A stretch of 62,972 bases of DNA from Synechococcus sp. CS-1330. Lineage in GTDB: Bacteria > Cyanobacteriota > Cyanobacteriia > PCC-6307 > Cyanobiaceae. Where the stretch lies: the NCBI GenBank assembly GCA_025128025.1, contig JAHLYR010000054.1, positions 1 through 62,972 on the forward strand, in the 5' to 3' direction. Numbering within the stretch: the first letter of the stretch is position 1; every line of letters starts with the position of its first letter. Shown in pieces: positions 43,973-54,302 of this stretch. The translations under genes were made by a program, and so were the position numbers. The notes below the pieces were generated by a model, which ran no database searches, was not told the origin of the DNA, and saw only the letters and a program-made list of their open reading frames with translations.

Positions 43973-44152
43973 TCAACTTTCGCCGTCGTCGCCCTCCTCA
44001 TCAACGGGATAAATGAAGCCCTGAGCCTTGCCGCTCAGCACTGCCTTGCCGATGGAGAGAGCTTTCTGAGCTGCCACGGCAGCCTTGCCCTTCCAGGTGG
44101 CATGACGCTGATTGCGCTTGCCCTGGGAAGTTTTCTTCTTAGGAACAGCCAT
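43973..44152 (-). CDS. rpmF: 50S ribosomal protein L32
   Basis: A 59-residue protein starting [20 protein letters not shown], the hallmark basic N-terminus of bacterial and plastid L32. An acidic tail (DEEGDDGES) follows. It lacks the zinc-binding cysteines, as other cyanobacterial L32 proteins do. The gene is monocistronic between glycerate kinase and ftsH, convergent with the former. Confidence 0.95.
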   Translation of the reverse strand: MAVPKKKTSQGKRNQRHATWKGKAAVAAQKALSIGKAVLSGKAQGFIYPVDEEGDDGES

Positions 44153-44237
44153 CCTGGCCCACTACATCAAAGCAAGATCCTCCGTTGTCGCCTGGCCTTT
44201 CGTCAAATAGCTAAGCTCGGTTGAAAGAAAGAACCTA

Positions 44238-46103
44238 GTGAGCGACAGCATTCCTCCAATTGGGCAATCCATGCGGTTGAACGGACTATCGACTCGCGAC
44301 CCCGCTCCCTCCTACAGCCAGTTGCTGAAGGATCTGCGGGCGGGCAAGGTCAAGGATCTGGAGTTGTCGTTGCAGCAGCGGGAGGTGCGGGTGCGCTTCG
44401 ACGACGGACGACAGGCCACGGTGCCCGTATTCAGTAACGACCAGCTGCTACTGCGCACCGCCGAGCAAGCGAAGGTGCCCCTCACCGTGCGCGATGACCG
44501 GGCTGATGGCGCTACGGCTGGTCTGGTGGCTAATGGCTTGTTGGTGCTGTTGCTACTGGGCGGACTTGCCCTCCTGATCCGTCGCTCGGCCCAGGTGGCC
44601 AACCGGGCCATGGGCTTTGGCAGCAGTAAGCCGCGGTTGCAGGAGGAAGGCGGCGTGGCGGTGCGCTTTGAGGATGTGGCCGGTATCGGTGAGGCCAAGG
44701 AGGAGCTGCAGGAGGTGGTCACCTTCTTGAAGGAGCCGGAACGCTTCACCGCCGTTGGCGCCAAGATCCCCAAGGGAGTGTTGCTGGTCGGCCCACCAGG
44801 CACTGGCAAAACCCTTTTGGCCCGCGCCATTGCCGGCGAGGCCGGCGTGCCATTTTTCTCGATGGCCGCCTCCGAATTCGTTGAGATGTTCGTGGGGGTG
44901 GGTGCCAGTCGGGTGCGGGACCTATTTCGCAAGGCCAAAGCCAAAGCGCCCTGCATCATTTTCATCGACGAAGTAGATGCGGTCGGTCGCCAGCGAGGGG
45001 CTGGTATTGGTGGCGGCAATGATGAGCGGGAGCAGACCCTCAACCAGTTGCTCACCGAGATGGACGGTTTTGCGGACAACTCCGGCGTGATTCTGCTGGC
45101 GGCCACAAACCGACCTGATGTGCTCGATAGCGCCTTGATGCGGCCCGGTCGCTTTGACCGCCGCATCACCATTGACTTGCCGGATCGCCGCGGCCGTGAG
45201 GCGATCCTTGCGGTGCATGCCCGTAGCCGCCCCCTTGCTGGGGCGGTATCGCTCTCGGCCTGGGCCAGCCGCACCCCGGGCTTTTCTGGGGCCGATCTGG
45301 CCAACCTGCTCAACGAAGCAGCCATCCTCACGGCACGCCATCACCAGAGCGAGATCGACGATGGCGCCCTAGCCGGTGCCCTCGAACGCATCACCATGGG
45401 CCTGACGGCGGCACCGCTGCAGGACAGTGCCAAAAAGAGGTTGATTGGTTATCACGAGGTGGGCCATGCCCTACTCACCACTTTGGTGCCAAAGGCCGAT
45501 CCCCTCGACAAGGTGACCCTGCTGCCGCGCTCAGGCGGAGTTGGCGGCTTTGCCCGAATGATGCCGGACGAGGAGATCCTCGACTCCGGGTTGATCAGCA
45601 AGGCCTACCTGCAAGCCAGGCTTGTGGTTGCTTTAGGTGGCCGCGCAGCCGAGCTGGTTGTTTTTGGACCCGCTGAGGTTACCCAAGGTGCCAGTGGTGA
45701 TCTGGATATGGTCACCCGCATCTGCAGGGAGATGGTGACTCGCTATGGCTTCTCCAGTCTTGGCCCGGTGGCCTTGGAGGGGGATGGGGCTGAGGTTTTC
45801 CTCGGCCGCGACTGGTTGCGCTCCGAGCCGCCCTATTCGCGTGAAACCGGCAATCGCATCGATGCCCTGGTGCGCGAACTGGCTAGCTCAGCCCTCGATC
45901 AGGCCGTGGCCTTGCTGCAGCCACGCCGCGCCCTAATGGATGAGCTGGTCGAAATGCTGATCCGAGATGAAACCATCGAAGGTGAGGCTTTCAGAGCGGT
46001 GGTGACAAGCCATGAGGCGGCCCATCAGCAGCCGACTGGCTCAGCTGTTGCCCTGCAGGCCACCGGAAAAGCGGATGTCGAGGCTGCGCAAGTAGGTGTG
46101 TAG
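44238..46103 (+). CDS. ftsH: ATP-dependent zinc metalloprotease FtsH
   Basis: A 621-residue membrane protease. An N-terminal region with one clear transmembrane helix ([19 protein letters not shown]) precedes the AAA module: Walker A GPPGTGKT, Walker [15 protein letters not shown] near [21 protein letters not shown]. The peptidase domain has HEVGHALL as the zinc motif. FtsH degrades damaged membrane proteins, including D1 in photosystem II repair. GTG start at 44238 with a GAAAGAAAGAA stretch upstream. The 3' end overlaps the convergent cupin gene by 63 bp. Confidence 0.94.
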   Translation: MSDSIPPIGQSMRLNGLSTRDPAPSYSQLLKDLRAGKVKDLELSLQQREVRVRFDDGRQATVPVFSNDQLLLRTAEQAKVPLTVRDDRADGATAGLVANGLLVLLLLGGLALLIRRSAQVANRAMGFGSSKPRLQEEGGVAVRFEDVAGIGEAKEELQEVVTFLKEPERFTAVGAKIPKGVLLVGPPGTGKTLLARAIAGEAGVPFFSMAASEFVEMFVGVGASRVRDLFRKAKAKAPCIIFIDEVDAVGRQRGAGIGGGNDEREQTLNQLLTEMDGFADNSGVILLAATNRPDVLDSALMRPGRFDRRITIDLPDRRGREAILAVHARSRPLAGAVSLSAWASRTPGFSGADLANLLNEAAILTARHHQSEIDDGALAGALERITMGLTAAPLQDSAKKRLIGYHEVGHALLTTLVPKADPLDKVTLLPRSGGVGGFARMMPDEEILDSGLISKAYLQARLVVALGGRAAELVVFGPAEVTQGASGDLDMVTRICREMVTRYGFSSLGPVALEGDGAEVFLGRDWLRSEPPYSRETGNRIDALVRELASSALDQAVALLQPRRALMDELVEMLIRDETIEGEAFRAVVTSHEAAHQQPTGSAVALQATGKADVEAAQVGV

Positions 46104-47009
46104 GCCCGCATCTTGAATCGGCAGCAACCGGGACATCCGCTCGCTGCTGTTGACATGGGCGTGCCAGTAGCCAGGCGGTGTGATGAAGGCCCCACCGGGC
46201 TGCCAGTCGATGCGGCGGGGGTTGGCGATGGCGCCGCTGGCGTCTAGCTCCGTGCCCACCAGGGTGTAGCAGCCCGGGTCGCAATCGATGATTAGATCAA
46301 GGGCAACCGACTGGTGCCGGTGTGGTGGCTGGATGGCGCCAGCAGGCACCACTCCGAGCATGGCCCAAAGAGTGTGGGTCACGGTGCGGCTTTGGGGCAG
46401 ATCGCTGTTAGCGAGCAGCAGGCTCAGCCGGTTGCTGCGTGCAGAGCTGGGATCGGCGAGTAGCTGGTCTAATTCGACCTGCAGAAGGGCGGCGGGGTAG
46501 TGGGTTGGTTCGAAGCGAGCGGTGCTGGCCTCGACGCCGAGGTGACTGAGCAGGGGGCCGTCGTGCACCCAGTAGAGAACGCTGGTGGCTTCTGCAGTTA
46601 GCAGGGGGGGCTCGCCAGCTGGCAATACAAATAGATCTCCTGCGCTCCAGCCAAGCTGCGGCGTGCCAGCACGCTTGAGGCTGCCCGATCCTTGCAACAC
46701 ATAAAACAGCAAGCTGGTGGCGTTCGCCGCTGCCTTGAGGCCCTCACCAGCTTCGATGCGCAAAAAGTTGGCCGCCAGGCCAGGGCTGGTGGCCGGGGCG
46801 CTACAGCCGAGCTCGCTGCTTAGATCGAGGGGCAGCACCGCCGTGGGCCCTGACTGGTGCAGGGCTGGGTCCCATTGGCGCAGGGGTATGGGTTCGGTTA
46901 GTCCAGCTCGCACCGGATTGGCAGCCTGGCGGTAGTCGAACAGCTGGCCCTTGGCTTGCCACTGGGCGGAGCCGGTAGTGGGGATCGACTGGATCGGGGC
47001 CTGGGTCAT
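46041..47009 (-). CDS. Bicupin protein, gentisate dioxygenase-like fold
   Basis: A 322-residue protein with two cupin-like halves. The first has LFYVLQGSGSLKRAG and DLFVLPAGEPPLL. The second has IQPPHRHQSVALDLIID and a GGAFITPPGYWHAHVN segment whose histidines could bind a metal ion. The first domain lacks the full His set, so probably only the C-terminal cupin binds metal. Members in cyanobacteria have no firm function; dioxygenase activity is possible but unproven. Confidence 0.7.
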   Translation of the reverse strand: MTQAPIQSIPTTGSAQWQAKGQLFDYRQAANPVRAGLTEPIPLRQWDPALHQSGPTAVLPLDLSSELGCSAPATSPGLAANFLRIEAGEGLKAAANATSLLFYVLQGSGSLKRAGTPQLGWSAGDLFVLPAGEPPLLTAEATSVLYWVHDGPLLSHLGVEASTARFEPTHYPAALLQVELDQLLADPSSARSNRLSLLLANSDLPQSRTVTHTLWAMLGVVPAGAIQPPHRHQSVALDLIIDCDPGCYTLVGTELDASGAIANPRRIDWQPGGAFITPPGYWHAHVNSSERMSRLLPIQDAGLHTYLRSLDIRFSGGLQGNS

Positions 47010-47071
47010 TGCACTGGCTCCTTGCGGGATCTGAACACTATTGGGATTTGGCTCGCGCCTGGAGGCTTCGG

Positions 47072-47347
47072 TCAGCCGCCAGCCACGGCAGGAACAATCG
47101 AAACCTCATCGCCGTCGCTGAGGCTGGTGGTCTGGTTGTCAAGGAAGCGGATGTCCTCACTGTTCACGTAGACGTTGAGGAAGCGGCGCAATTTGCCGGC
47201 TTCATCGCACAACCGACCCTTGATCCCCGGATAGCGGCCCTCGAGGGCATCGATCAGGCCATCCACATTGGAGGCATCGAGATCCACGCTGGCCTCCTCG
47301 TTGGTGAACTTCTGCAGGGGGGTGGGGATCAGAACCTGAACTGCCAT
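47072..47347 (-). CDS. MoaD/ThiS-like small sulfur-carrier protein
   Basis: A 91-residue beta-grasp protein: [47 protein letters not shown] and the C-terminal [13 protein letters not shown]. The exposed Gly-Gly end is the site of adenylation and thiocarboxylation in MoaD, ThiS and CysO. It lies 38 bp downstream of threonine synthase on the same strand. An activating E1-like enzyme is not in the window. Whether it serves molybdopterin, thiamine or amino-acid sulfur transfer is open. Confidence 0.82.
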   Translation of the reverse strand: MAVQVLIPTPLQKFTNEEASVDLDASNVDGLIDALEGRYPGIKGRLCDEAGKLRRFLNVYVNSEDIRFLDNQTTSLSDGDEVSIVPAVAGG

Positions 47348-47385
47348 GGCGGGGATTGGAGGGGCGTGGGGAATGGGTGGGGTTA

Positions 47386-48657
47386 TCAGCGCTGCTGGGA
47401 GGCTTGCGCTTTTGCCCAGGCCGCTTTGAAGCTGTCGAGCTGGGCCTCAATCAGGTAGGGCTCGCCGATGGAGGAGGCGATCGCCTCTGTCGTCTTGAGA
47501 CCGTTGCCGGTGATGTAAGCCACGGTGGTTTCGTCAGGATTGATCTTGCCCTGCTCCACCAGCTTCTTCAGCACGGCGATGGTGGTACCGCCTGCGGTTT
47601 CGGTGAAAACGCCCTCGGTTTCAGCAAGCAGCTTGATGCCCTCGATGATCTCGGGGTCGCTGACTGCCGCAATGCTGCCGTTGGTTTTGTTGGCGATGTC
47701 GATGGCGTAGGGACCGTCTGCCGGGTTGCCGATGGCAATCGACTTGGCGATCGTGTTTGGCTTCACCGGAGTAATGAAGTCCCGACCTTCCGCGAAGGCC
47801 TGGGCGATTGGTGAGCAGCCCTCGGCCTGGGCGCCGCTGAAGCGCACGTGCTTCTCCTCTACCAGCCCCACCTTGATGAACTCGTCAAAACCCTTGCGAA
47901 TCTTGGTGAATAGGGAGCCCGAGGCCAGGGGCGCCACGATGTGGTCTGGCAGTTGCCAGCCCAGCTGCTCGATCACCTCATAGCCCAGGGTTTTTGAGCC
48001 CTCGGAGTAATAGGGGCGCAGGTTGATGTTGACGAAGCCCCAGCCGAAGGTGTTTGCCACCTCGGAGCAAAGGCGATTTACCTGGTCGTAGTTGCCATGA
48101 ACCGCCATCAAGGTGGGGTTGTAGATCAAGGTGCCCAGCACCTTGCCCAATTCCAGATCGCTGGGAATGAACACGCAGCAGTCGAGGCCGGCGTGGGCAG
48201 CGATGGCGGCGGTGGAGTTGGCCAGGTTGCCGGTGGAGGCGCAACTCACCGTGGTGAAGCCCAGCTCCCGGGCGCGCGTGAGGGCCACACTGACCACCCG
48301 GTCCTTAAACGAAAGCGTCGGCATGTTGACGCCGTCGTTCTTGATGTAGAGGCTCTTGAGGCCGAGCCGCTTGGCCAGGTTGCCGGCCTTGAGCAGCGGC
48401 GTAAAGCCCGTGCCTACATCAATGGGATCGCCTTCAATCGGCAGGAATTCGCGGTAGCGCCAGATGGAGGCGGGGCCCGCCTCGATCGTGGCCCGGCTCA
48501 CCCGATTTTTAATCGCCTCGTAGTCGTAGACAACTTCGAGCGGTCCGAAGCAGACGTCTTCGCAGACGTGGCGAGCGCTCGCTTCGTAGGGATGGCCGCA
48601 TTCCTTGCAGCGCAATCCGGTGAAGGTTGAGCGGGAGAGGGTGGCAGTCACAGTCAC
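47386..48657 (-). CDS. thrC: Threonine synthase
   Basis: A 423-residue PLP enzyme converting O-phosphohomoserine to threonine. An N-terminal zinc-ribbon-like segment ([12 protein letters not shown] and [10 protein letters not shown]) precedes the fold-type II core. The PLP lysine is in [13 protein letters not shown], and the phosphate-binding loop is [13 protein letters not shown]. It starts a two-gene unit with the sulfur-carrier-like gene. Confidence 0.92.
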   Translation of the reverse strand: MTVTATLSRSTFTGLRCKECGHPYEASARHVCEDVCFGPLEVVYDYEAIKNRVSRATIEAGPASIWRYREFLPIEGDPIDVGTGFTPLLKAGNLAKRLGLKSLYIKNDGVNMPTLSFKDRVVSVALTRARELGFTTVSCASTGNLANSTAAIAAHAGLDCCVFIPSDLELGKVLGTLIYNPTLMAVHGNYDQVNRLCSEVANTFGWGFVNINLRPYYSEGSKTLGYEVIEQLGWQLPDHIVAPLASGSLFTKIRKGFDEFIKVGLVEEKHVRFSGAQAEGCSPIAQAFAEGRDFITPVKPNTIAKSIAIGNPADGPYAIDIANKTNGSIAAVSDPEIIEGIKLLAETEGVFTETAGGTTIAVLKKLVEQGKINPDETTVAYITGNGLKTTEAIASSIGEPYLIEAQLDSFKAAWAKAQASQQR

Positions 48658-48795
48658 GCCCAGCGGTGTCCTGAGGTTAACAGCGTTAGCCGAGGTGCGG
48701 ATTTAATTCCGACTAGAGAGATCGGGTATTTATTTGAGGCTTGGGCTTGCTGATGGGCCAGGGCTTCCTAGCCTCGGCTTCTGCACCGACTTCTG
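48658..48795. promoter_or_regulatory. Divergent intergenic region, thrC and UPF0182
   Basis: 138 bp between divergently oriented thrC and the UPF0182 gene must carry both promoters. Its middle (about 48700-48740) is relatively A+T-rich, including GTATTTATTTGAGG. I see no recognisable operator or riboswitch in it. Confidence 0.35.
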
Positions 48796-51603
48796 ATGCC
48801 AAGGCGCCCCTTGTCTGCCTCCCTGCGTGCGGCGGTCAGTGTGACCCTGGGCCTGGCTCTTCTGTTGGGACTTGGCGTACTGGGGGCCCGCCTCTGGGTG
48901 GAGTGGAGCTGGTTTGAGCAATTTGCCAAAGGCCCGGTACTGCTGCGCCGCTGGTTGCTGCAGGTTGGCCTGATGGGCCTGGGTTTGGGCCTGGGACTGG
49001 GACTGCAGGGCTGGCTGAGCCGGTTTTGGCGTTCAGGCTCGGCCGACCCCGACGAGCGGCGCTTTGGCCTGGACCCAGCTGGCTATGCCGCCGCCCTGGG
49101 GCTGCTCGCCCTGGCCCAGCTCGTGCCGCTGGCCCTGCTATTGCGCCTGGCCCAGCGCCTGGTGCTGACCCCCTTCGATCCCAGGCGGCTGCATGGTTTG
49201 ACCCTGCTCAATGGCCTGCCGTTTTCCCTGCTTTTGCTGCTGGCCGGGCTGCTGGCGGCCCTGCTGGCCTGGCCGCGGCGGGCGCCCCGGCTGGTGGCGG
49301 CGCTGGCCTCTTTGGCTACGGCCACGGTGCTGGGCCGGGCTTGGGGGGTGTGGTCACTGGCCTTGCTGGCTCCTGACAGTGGCGTGCGGGATCCGATGCT
49401 CTGGGCCGATATCAGCTTCGGCCTGGTGCGTTTCCCCGCCCTGGCCCTGGGGCTAACCCTGCTGCTTGCCCTTGGTACCTGCCACCTGGCGGCGGGGCTC
49501 TGGGGCCTGCTGGCCCGCCCCCCCCAGCTAAGCGATGGCCGTTTCCACGGTTTCACCCCAGCCCAATTGGTGCAATTGCGCTGGCCGCTCGGCTCACTGG
49601 CCCTGCTGGTAGCCGGCAGTTTTTGGCTTAGCCGTCACCAGTTGCTGCTCAGCACCGCCGGCAGCGTGCCCGGTGCCGGCTGGCTCGACGTCCATCTGGT
49701 GTTGCCCCTGCGCACCATGGCGGCATTGGTGGCCCTACTCACGGCTGTCGCCCTGCTGCTGCCCCTGCCACGCCGGGGCATTCGGGGACCCTTGCTTGGG
49801 ACGGTCTCATTGGCGCTGCTGCTGGTGCCCTTGCTTGAGGCCGCGCTCACCCCGGTGCTGCAGCTGCTGCTGGTTAGGCCGCGGGAGTTGCAGCTGGAAA
49901 CCACCTATCTGGCGCGCTCAATCCGGGCTACCCGGGCAGCCTTCCAACTTGATGGCATCAGCACTCGTTTCGTTAAGCCACGGCGGCGCCTCACCCGCGC
50001 TGATGTGCAGGCAAGCCAGGCCACCCTGCGCAACATTCGCCTTTGGGATAGTCAGCCCCTGCTCTCCACCAACCGCCAGCTGCAGCAGCTGCGGGTCTAC
50101 TACCGCTTCTCTGCAGCTGCGGTGGACCGCTACAACCTGGCGCCAAACCAGGGCCAGGGGCGTCAACTGGTGATCATCACGGCGCGGGAGCTAGATCAGG
50201 CCTCCCTGCCTCCGGCAGCTCGCACCTGGCTCAACACCCACTTGGTGTTTACCCATGGCTACGGCTTCACGGTTTCGCCGGTGAACACCAGCAGCCCCGA
50301 CGGCCTGCCCGAATACTTCATCAGCGACCTGGGCGCATCAACCAGGGTGCAGGGCAATGCCCAGCTGGGCATCACCACCGCCCAGGTGCGTGCCGGCATC
50401 CCCATCGGCAAGCCCAGCCTCTATTTCGGGGCCCTGGTGTCGCCCTATGCCCTCGCTCCCACCAAGGTGCAGGAGTTTGACTACCCCCAGGGTGACGAAA
50501 ATCTCTATACCCACTACGGCGGATCAGCTGGTGTGCCGATCGGCTCTGCTTGGGGCCGGCTGGCCGCGGCCACATATCTGCGAGAGCCGAAGTTGCTCAT
50601 GCAGGGGGCGATTACCCCCCAGACGCGACTGCTACTGCGCCGGGAGGTTCGCCAGCGCCTGAGCAGCCTTGCCCCGTTTGTGCGCTTCGAAGGCGATCCC
50701 TACTTGGTGTCGGTGCAACTCGATAAGCCGGGTCCCTTTGCCCGCGATCAACACCAGTTTTGGATTGTGGAGGGCTTCACCACCAGCCGCAGCTATCCAT
50801 ACAGCGCTGCCGTGCCTGGCGACGCCGATATCCGCTACCTACGCAATTCGGTGAAGGCGGTAGTAGACGCATACAACGGCACGGCCGTGCTCTACGTGAC
50901 CGAACCGGAAGATCCCATCATCGCCGGTTGGCAGCGCTTGTTTCCGGATCTTTTTCAGCCGCTAGCGGCGATGCCTAAGCCCCTGCAGGCCCATATTCGC
51001 TATCCCCAGCGGCAGTTCGAGCTGCAGACATCCCAGCTACTGCGTTATCACGTCACCGATCCGCGCGTGTTCTACAGCGGTGATGACGTGTGGCAGGTGC
51101 CCAAGGAGCTCTACGGGCGCAGTCAGATTCCGGTGAAGCCATATCACATCAGCGCCCAGCTCACCCCAGAGTTGCCGCCTGAATTCCTGCTGCTGCAGCC
51201 GCTCACCCCCTTGGCCCGCCCCAACCTGGCCGCCTGGTTGGCGGCCCGCAGCGATGCCCCCAACTACGGCGAATTGGTGTTGCTGCGCTTCCCAACCCAA
51301 ACGCCAATCTTCGGTCCGGAGCAGGTTCAGGCCCTGATTAACCAGAACCCGCGCATCAGCCAGCAGTTTGGTCTCTGGGATCGGGCCGGATCGGAGGTGA
51401 TTCAGGGAAATCTGCTGGTGGTACCAGTGGGCGAGGCGCTGCTTTATGTGGAGCCCGTTTATCTAAAGGCCCGCAACGGTGGGCTACCTACCCTCACCCG
51501 CGTGGTGGTAAGCGATGGCACCAGGGTGGCGATGGAAACCACCCTGGACCGGGCTATTGCCTCCCTGTTGGCGCCCGGACCAGCCAACCGATCGGGCCTA
51601 TGA
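48796..51603 (+). CDS. UPF0182 family large membrane protein
   Basis: A 935-residue protein with seven or so N-terminal membrane segments (residues about 15-340) and a large soluble C-terminal domain. The conserved UPF0182 block includes FTHGYGFTVSPVNTSSPDG, LYFGALVSPYALAP, QEFDYPQGDENLYTHY and an ETTYLARSIRATRAAF segment. The function of this widely spread family is unknown. The gene ends exactly where a bidirectional terminator begins. Confidence 0.88.
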   Translation: MPRRPLSASLRAAVSVTLGLALLLGLGVLGARLWVEWSWFEQFAKGPVLLRRWLLQVGLMGLGLGLGLGLQGWLSRFWRSGSADPDERRFGLDPAGYAAALGLLALAQLVPLALLLRLAQRLVLTPFDPRRLHGLTLLNGLPFSLLLLLAGLLAALLAWPRRAPRLVAALASLATATVLGRAWGVWSLALLAPDSGVRDPMLWADISFGLVRFPALALGLTLLLALGTCHLAAGLWGLLARPPQLSDGRFHGFTPAQLVQLRWPLGSLALLVAGSFWLSRHQLLLSTAGSVPGAGWLDVHLVLPLRTMAALVALLTAVALLLPLPRRGIRGPLLGTVSLALLLVPLLEAALTPVLQLLLVRPRELQLETTYLARSIRATRAAFQLDGISTRFVKPRRRLTRADVQASQATLRNIRLWDSQPLLSTNRQLQQLRVYYRFSAAAVDRYNLAPNQGQGRQLVIITARELDQASLPPAARTWLNTHLVFTHGYGFTVSPVNTSSPDGLPEYFISDLGASTRVQGNAQLGITTAQVRAGIPIGKPSLYFGALVSPYALAPTKVQEFDYPQGDENLYTHYGGSAGVPIGSAWGRLAAATYLREPKLLMQGAITPQTRLLLRREVRQRLSSLAPFVRFEGDPYLVSVQLDKPGPFARDQHQFWIVEGFTTSRSYPYSAAVPGDADIRYLRNSVKAVVDAYNGTAVLYVTEPEDPIIAGWQRLFPDLFQPLAAMPKPLQAHIRYPQRQFELQTSQLLRYHVTDPRVFYSGDDVWQVPKELYGRSQIPVKPYHISAQLTPELPPEFLLLQPLTPLARPNLAAWLAARSDAPNYGELVLLRFPTQTPIFGPEQVQALINQNPRISQQFGLWDRAGSEVIQGNLLVVPVGEALLYVEPVYLKARNGGLPTLTRVVVSDGTRVAMETTLDRAIASLLAPGPANRSGL

Positions 51604-51646
51604 AAAGGCCCCTTACGGGGCCATAAAAAAGGCCCCGTAAGGGGCC
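51603..51646. terminator. Bidirectional terminator of paired hairpins
   Basis: Two 16-base hairpins, GGCCCC-TTAC-GGGGCC (51607-51622) and GGCCCC-GTAA-GGGGCC (51631-51646), flank ATAAAAAA. The second is the exact reverse complement of the first, so the element can also fold as one 16-bp stem with an 8-base loop. The A-tract between them serves as a T-tract for - strand transcription, and A residues at 51603-51606 do the same. It lies between the convergent UPF0182 and fba genes. Confidence 0.85.
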
Positions 51647-51688
51647 CCGGTGATCTCCATGGCTGGAGCATTAGGGAGGAAAGCTAGA

Positions 51689-52762
51689 TCAGGCTGAGAC
51701 TGCTGCCTTGGGGTCGAGGGCACCCTTGGCGTAGAGGCCGGCGTAGTAGTTGATGTCGCGCTGCTTGATCTTGCTAGCGTTGCCGGCACACCAGAACTGC
51801 TGATAGCGATCCAGGCACACCTGCTTCATGTACTGGCGGGCAGGCTTGTTGAAGTGGCGGGGATCGAAGTTGGCGGGATCCTTGAAGGCCGCTTCCCGAA
51901 CAGCTGCAGTGAAGGCCAGGCGGTTATCGGTGTCGATGTTCACCTTTCGCACTCCATTGCGGATGCCCTCCTGGATCTCTTCGACGGGCACGCCGTAGGT
52001 CTCGGGGATGGCGCCGCCAAACTTGTTGATCATGTCGAGCCACTCCTGAGGTACCGAGGAGGAGCCGTGCATCACCAGGTGGGTGTTGGGGATCGCTTTG
52101 TGGATCTCAGCGATTCGGCTGATGGCCAGCACTTCACCGGTGGGCTTGCGGGTGAACTTGTAGGCGCCGTGGCTGGTGCCGATGGCGATCGCCAGGGCGT
52201 CCACTTTGGTTTTGGCCACGAAATCGGCTGCTTCGGCGGGGTCGGTGAGCAGCTGGCTGTGGTCGAGCTTGCCCTCAAAGCCATGGCCGTCCTCGGCCTC
52301 ACCCATGCCGGTTTCCAGGGAACCCAGGCAACCCAGCTCGCCTTCCACACTCACGCCGATGGCGTGGGCCACGTCCACCACCTCTTTGGTGACAGCCACG
52401 TTGTACTCGTAGCTGGCGGGGCTCTTGGCGTCTGCCATCAGAGAGCCATCCATCATCACTGAGGTGAAACCGTTGGCGGCAGCACCAAAGCAGGTGGCAG
52501 GGCTGTTGCCGTGGTCCTGGTGCATCACCACCGGGATGTCGGGATAGGTTTCGACTGCGGCCAGGATCAGGTGGCGCAGAAAATTTTCACCGGCGTACTG
52601 GCGGGCACCGCGGGAGGCCTGCAGAATCACCGGAGAGTCGGTTTCACTGGCCGCCTCCATGATCGACTGCACCTGCTCCAGATTGTTTACGTTGAAGGCA
52701 GGGATGCCATAGCCGTTCTCAGCGGCATGGTCGAGCAGCAGCCGAAGCGGAACGAGCGCCAT
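51689..52762 (-). CDS. fba: Class II fructose-bisphosphate aldolase
   Basis: A 357-residue zinc aldolase from ATG 52762 ([17 protein letters not shown]). Zinc and substrate residues lie in [42 protein letters not shown] and [10 protein letters not shown]. The subtype is the Calvin-cycle one, which joins glyceraldehyde-3-phosphate and DHAP and also makes sedoheptulose bisphosphate. The longer upstream frame adds 56 unsupported residues. Confidence 0.95.
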   Translation of the reverse strand: MALVPLRLLLDHAAENGYGIPAFNVNNLEQVQSIMEAASETDSPVILQASRGARQYAGENFLRHLILAAVETYPDIPVVMHQDHGNSPATCFGAAANGFTSVMMDGSLMADAKSPASYEYNVAVTKEVVDVAHAIGVSVEGELGCLGSLETGMGEAEDGHGFEGKLDHSQLLTDPAEAADFVAKTKVDALAIAIGTSHGAYKFTRKPTGEVLAISRIAEIHKAIPNTHLVMHGSSSVPQEWLDMINKFGGAIPETYGVPVEEIQEGIRNGVRKVNIDTDNRLAFTAAVREAAFKDPANFDPRHFNKPARQYMKQVCLDRYQQFWCAGNASKIKQRDINYYAGLYAKGALDPKAAVSA

Positions 52763-52803
52763 GGGAAAACCTCTCGGGGTCGGGAGTTGAACTGGGGGTG
52801 ACT

Positions 52804-53901
52804 CTAGGCGATGCCCCTTTGAGTGCTCTGGGCTGCTCCCAGGCGGGCCCAGTCGCAGCAGCGCTGACTCAGTACGGCCTCGCCCAAGCCAGGCAGCATC
52901 GGTCGGCCCTCGCGCACCGCCGCACTCCACCAGCTGTGGATGCGCTGCACCGGCGCAATCCGGCCATCCGCCCAGGTGCGAACAAAGCTCCAGCGCTCAT
53001 CAGCCTCCACCGGCCGCAAGGGCTCTCCCGCCTGGGAGTGCCACAGCCCAAAGCCATGTACGTAGTCGGCCTGGTTGTCGGAGCCGAGCACGGCGGTGCC
53101 GTCGCGGCCGTACATCTCCAGCCAGCAGCCCCGGCCCCTGCGGGTCACGGAGGCCAGGTTGAGCTGGGCCGGCACCTTCTGCCCCAGTGGTGTTTCCAGC
53201 TCCAGCTGCACCAAGGCGATGTCTTCCGCATCCACCCTGGCCAGGCGACCACTGCCATCGGCTAGGGGCCTCTGGGTAATTGCCGTGCTCAATTGGGCCC
53301 TAAGGGAGTGGCTTGGACCCACTAGCCAGTGCAGGGTGTCAAAGGCGTGGGTGCCCAGCGCTCCCAGCACCCCGCCACCTTCGGCTGCCTGGGAATACCA
53401 GCTCCAGGGGCGCGAGGCGTCAGCTCGGCTGCCCATCAGCCAGTCGTATTTCACCAGCACCAATTCACCGAGGACGCCGGTGGCCAGCAGGTCGGCGAGC
53501 TGCTGAAACAGGGGAACGGCCCGATATTCAAAGTCGACCGCCACGGTTAGCCCCCGCTGCAGGGCCAGCCGTTGCAGGCTCTCGATCTGCTCGGCGTTGA
53601 GGGCCACGGGCTTCTCCAGCAGCAGGTGCTTGCCCGCTTCCAGGGCGCGCCTGGCTAGATCAAAACGAGGCCCCGGCGGGGTGGCGATCACGATCGCTTC
53701 GACGGCCGGATTGGCCAGCAGCCCATCGAAGTCGCTGTGGCCAGGTAATTCGGCGCTGCGGCAGGCGGCTTCCAGCCGCTCGGGGCGCGGGTGCCAGAGG
53801 GCCACAGGCTCGGTGCCGGGGCAGGCGCGCAATGCGGGTAGGTGCACGGCCTCGCCAAAGCCCAGGCCAGCAATGGCCACCTTCAGCGGGGGAGCGCTCA
53901 T
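52804..53901 (-). CDS. Gfo/Idh/MocA family oxidoreductase
   Basis: A 365-residue NAD(P)-dependent dehydrogenase from ATG 53901. The Rossmann motif is [17 protein letters not shown], the EKP motif of the family is [11 protein letters not shown], and the C-terminal alpha/beta domain contains [20 protein letters not shown]. The substrate, probably a sugar or cyclitol derivative, cannot be told. The ATG overlaps the upstream gene stop by 4 bp. Confidence 0.88.
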   Translation of the reverse strand: MSAPPLKVAIAGLGFGEAVHLPALRACPGTEPVALWHPRPERLEAACRSAELPGHSDFDGLLANPAVEAIVIATPPGPRFDLARRALEAGKHLLLEKPVALNAEQIESLQRLALQRGLTVAVDFEYRAVPLFQQLADLLATGVLGELVLVKYDWLMGSRADASRPWSWYSQAAEGGGVLGALGTHAFDTLHWLVGPSHSLRAQLSTAITQRPLADGSGRLARVDAEDIALVQLELETPLGQKVPAQLNLASVTRRGRGCWLEMYGRDGTAVLGSDNQADYVHGFGLWHSQAGEPLRPVEADERWSFVRTWADGRIAPVQRIHSWWSAAVREGRPMLPGLGEAVLSQRCCDWARLGAAQSTQRGIA

Positions 53902-54302
53902 GAGAGGCCCTCGGCTGCGGTGGCACAAACTTCGCCGATCACGCTGCTGATCAGGTTGTCTCCCGATGCCGGCTGCCATTCAGCCCTGAATTGGGGCAGG
54001 CCGTTGATCGAGGTGTCGCGGAACAGCTCCTGGCCGCAGTCAATTTCCATCACGTAGAGATCGGATAGGGGCCTGGGTTGCTCCTCGCTGACGGGTTTTT
54101 GGAAGCGTGTCAGAACCGAAATATTGCCGCCGCGGCTGGTGCGCAGGCTGCCGCCATCCCACCACTGGCGTCCCTCGCTGGTGCTGGCCACCTCATGCCA
54201 GTCGACCGGGCCAGCCAGGGCCCTTCCAGGCGTGGCGGCCAGGATCCCCACGACCAGCAACAGCAGCAGCAGGGAGCGGGCTGCCCGGCGCAGGCCGCTC
54301 AT
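53898..54302 (-). CDS. Secreted protein of unknown function
   Basis: A 134-residue protein with a signal peptide ([21 protein letters not shown]). The mature beta-rich part ([47 protein letters not shown]) resembles the surface-adhesin E-like fold seen in small periplasmic proteins. That likeness is by eye only. It lies in an operon after accD with ATGA overlaps on both sides. Confidence 0.65.
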   Translation of the reverse strand: MSGLRRAARSLLLLLLVVGILAATPGRALAGPVDWHEVASTSEGRQWWDGGSLRTSRGGNISVLTRFQKPVSEEQPRPLSDLYVMEIDCGQELFRDTSINGLPQFRAEWQPASGDNLISSVIGEVCATAAEGLS

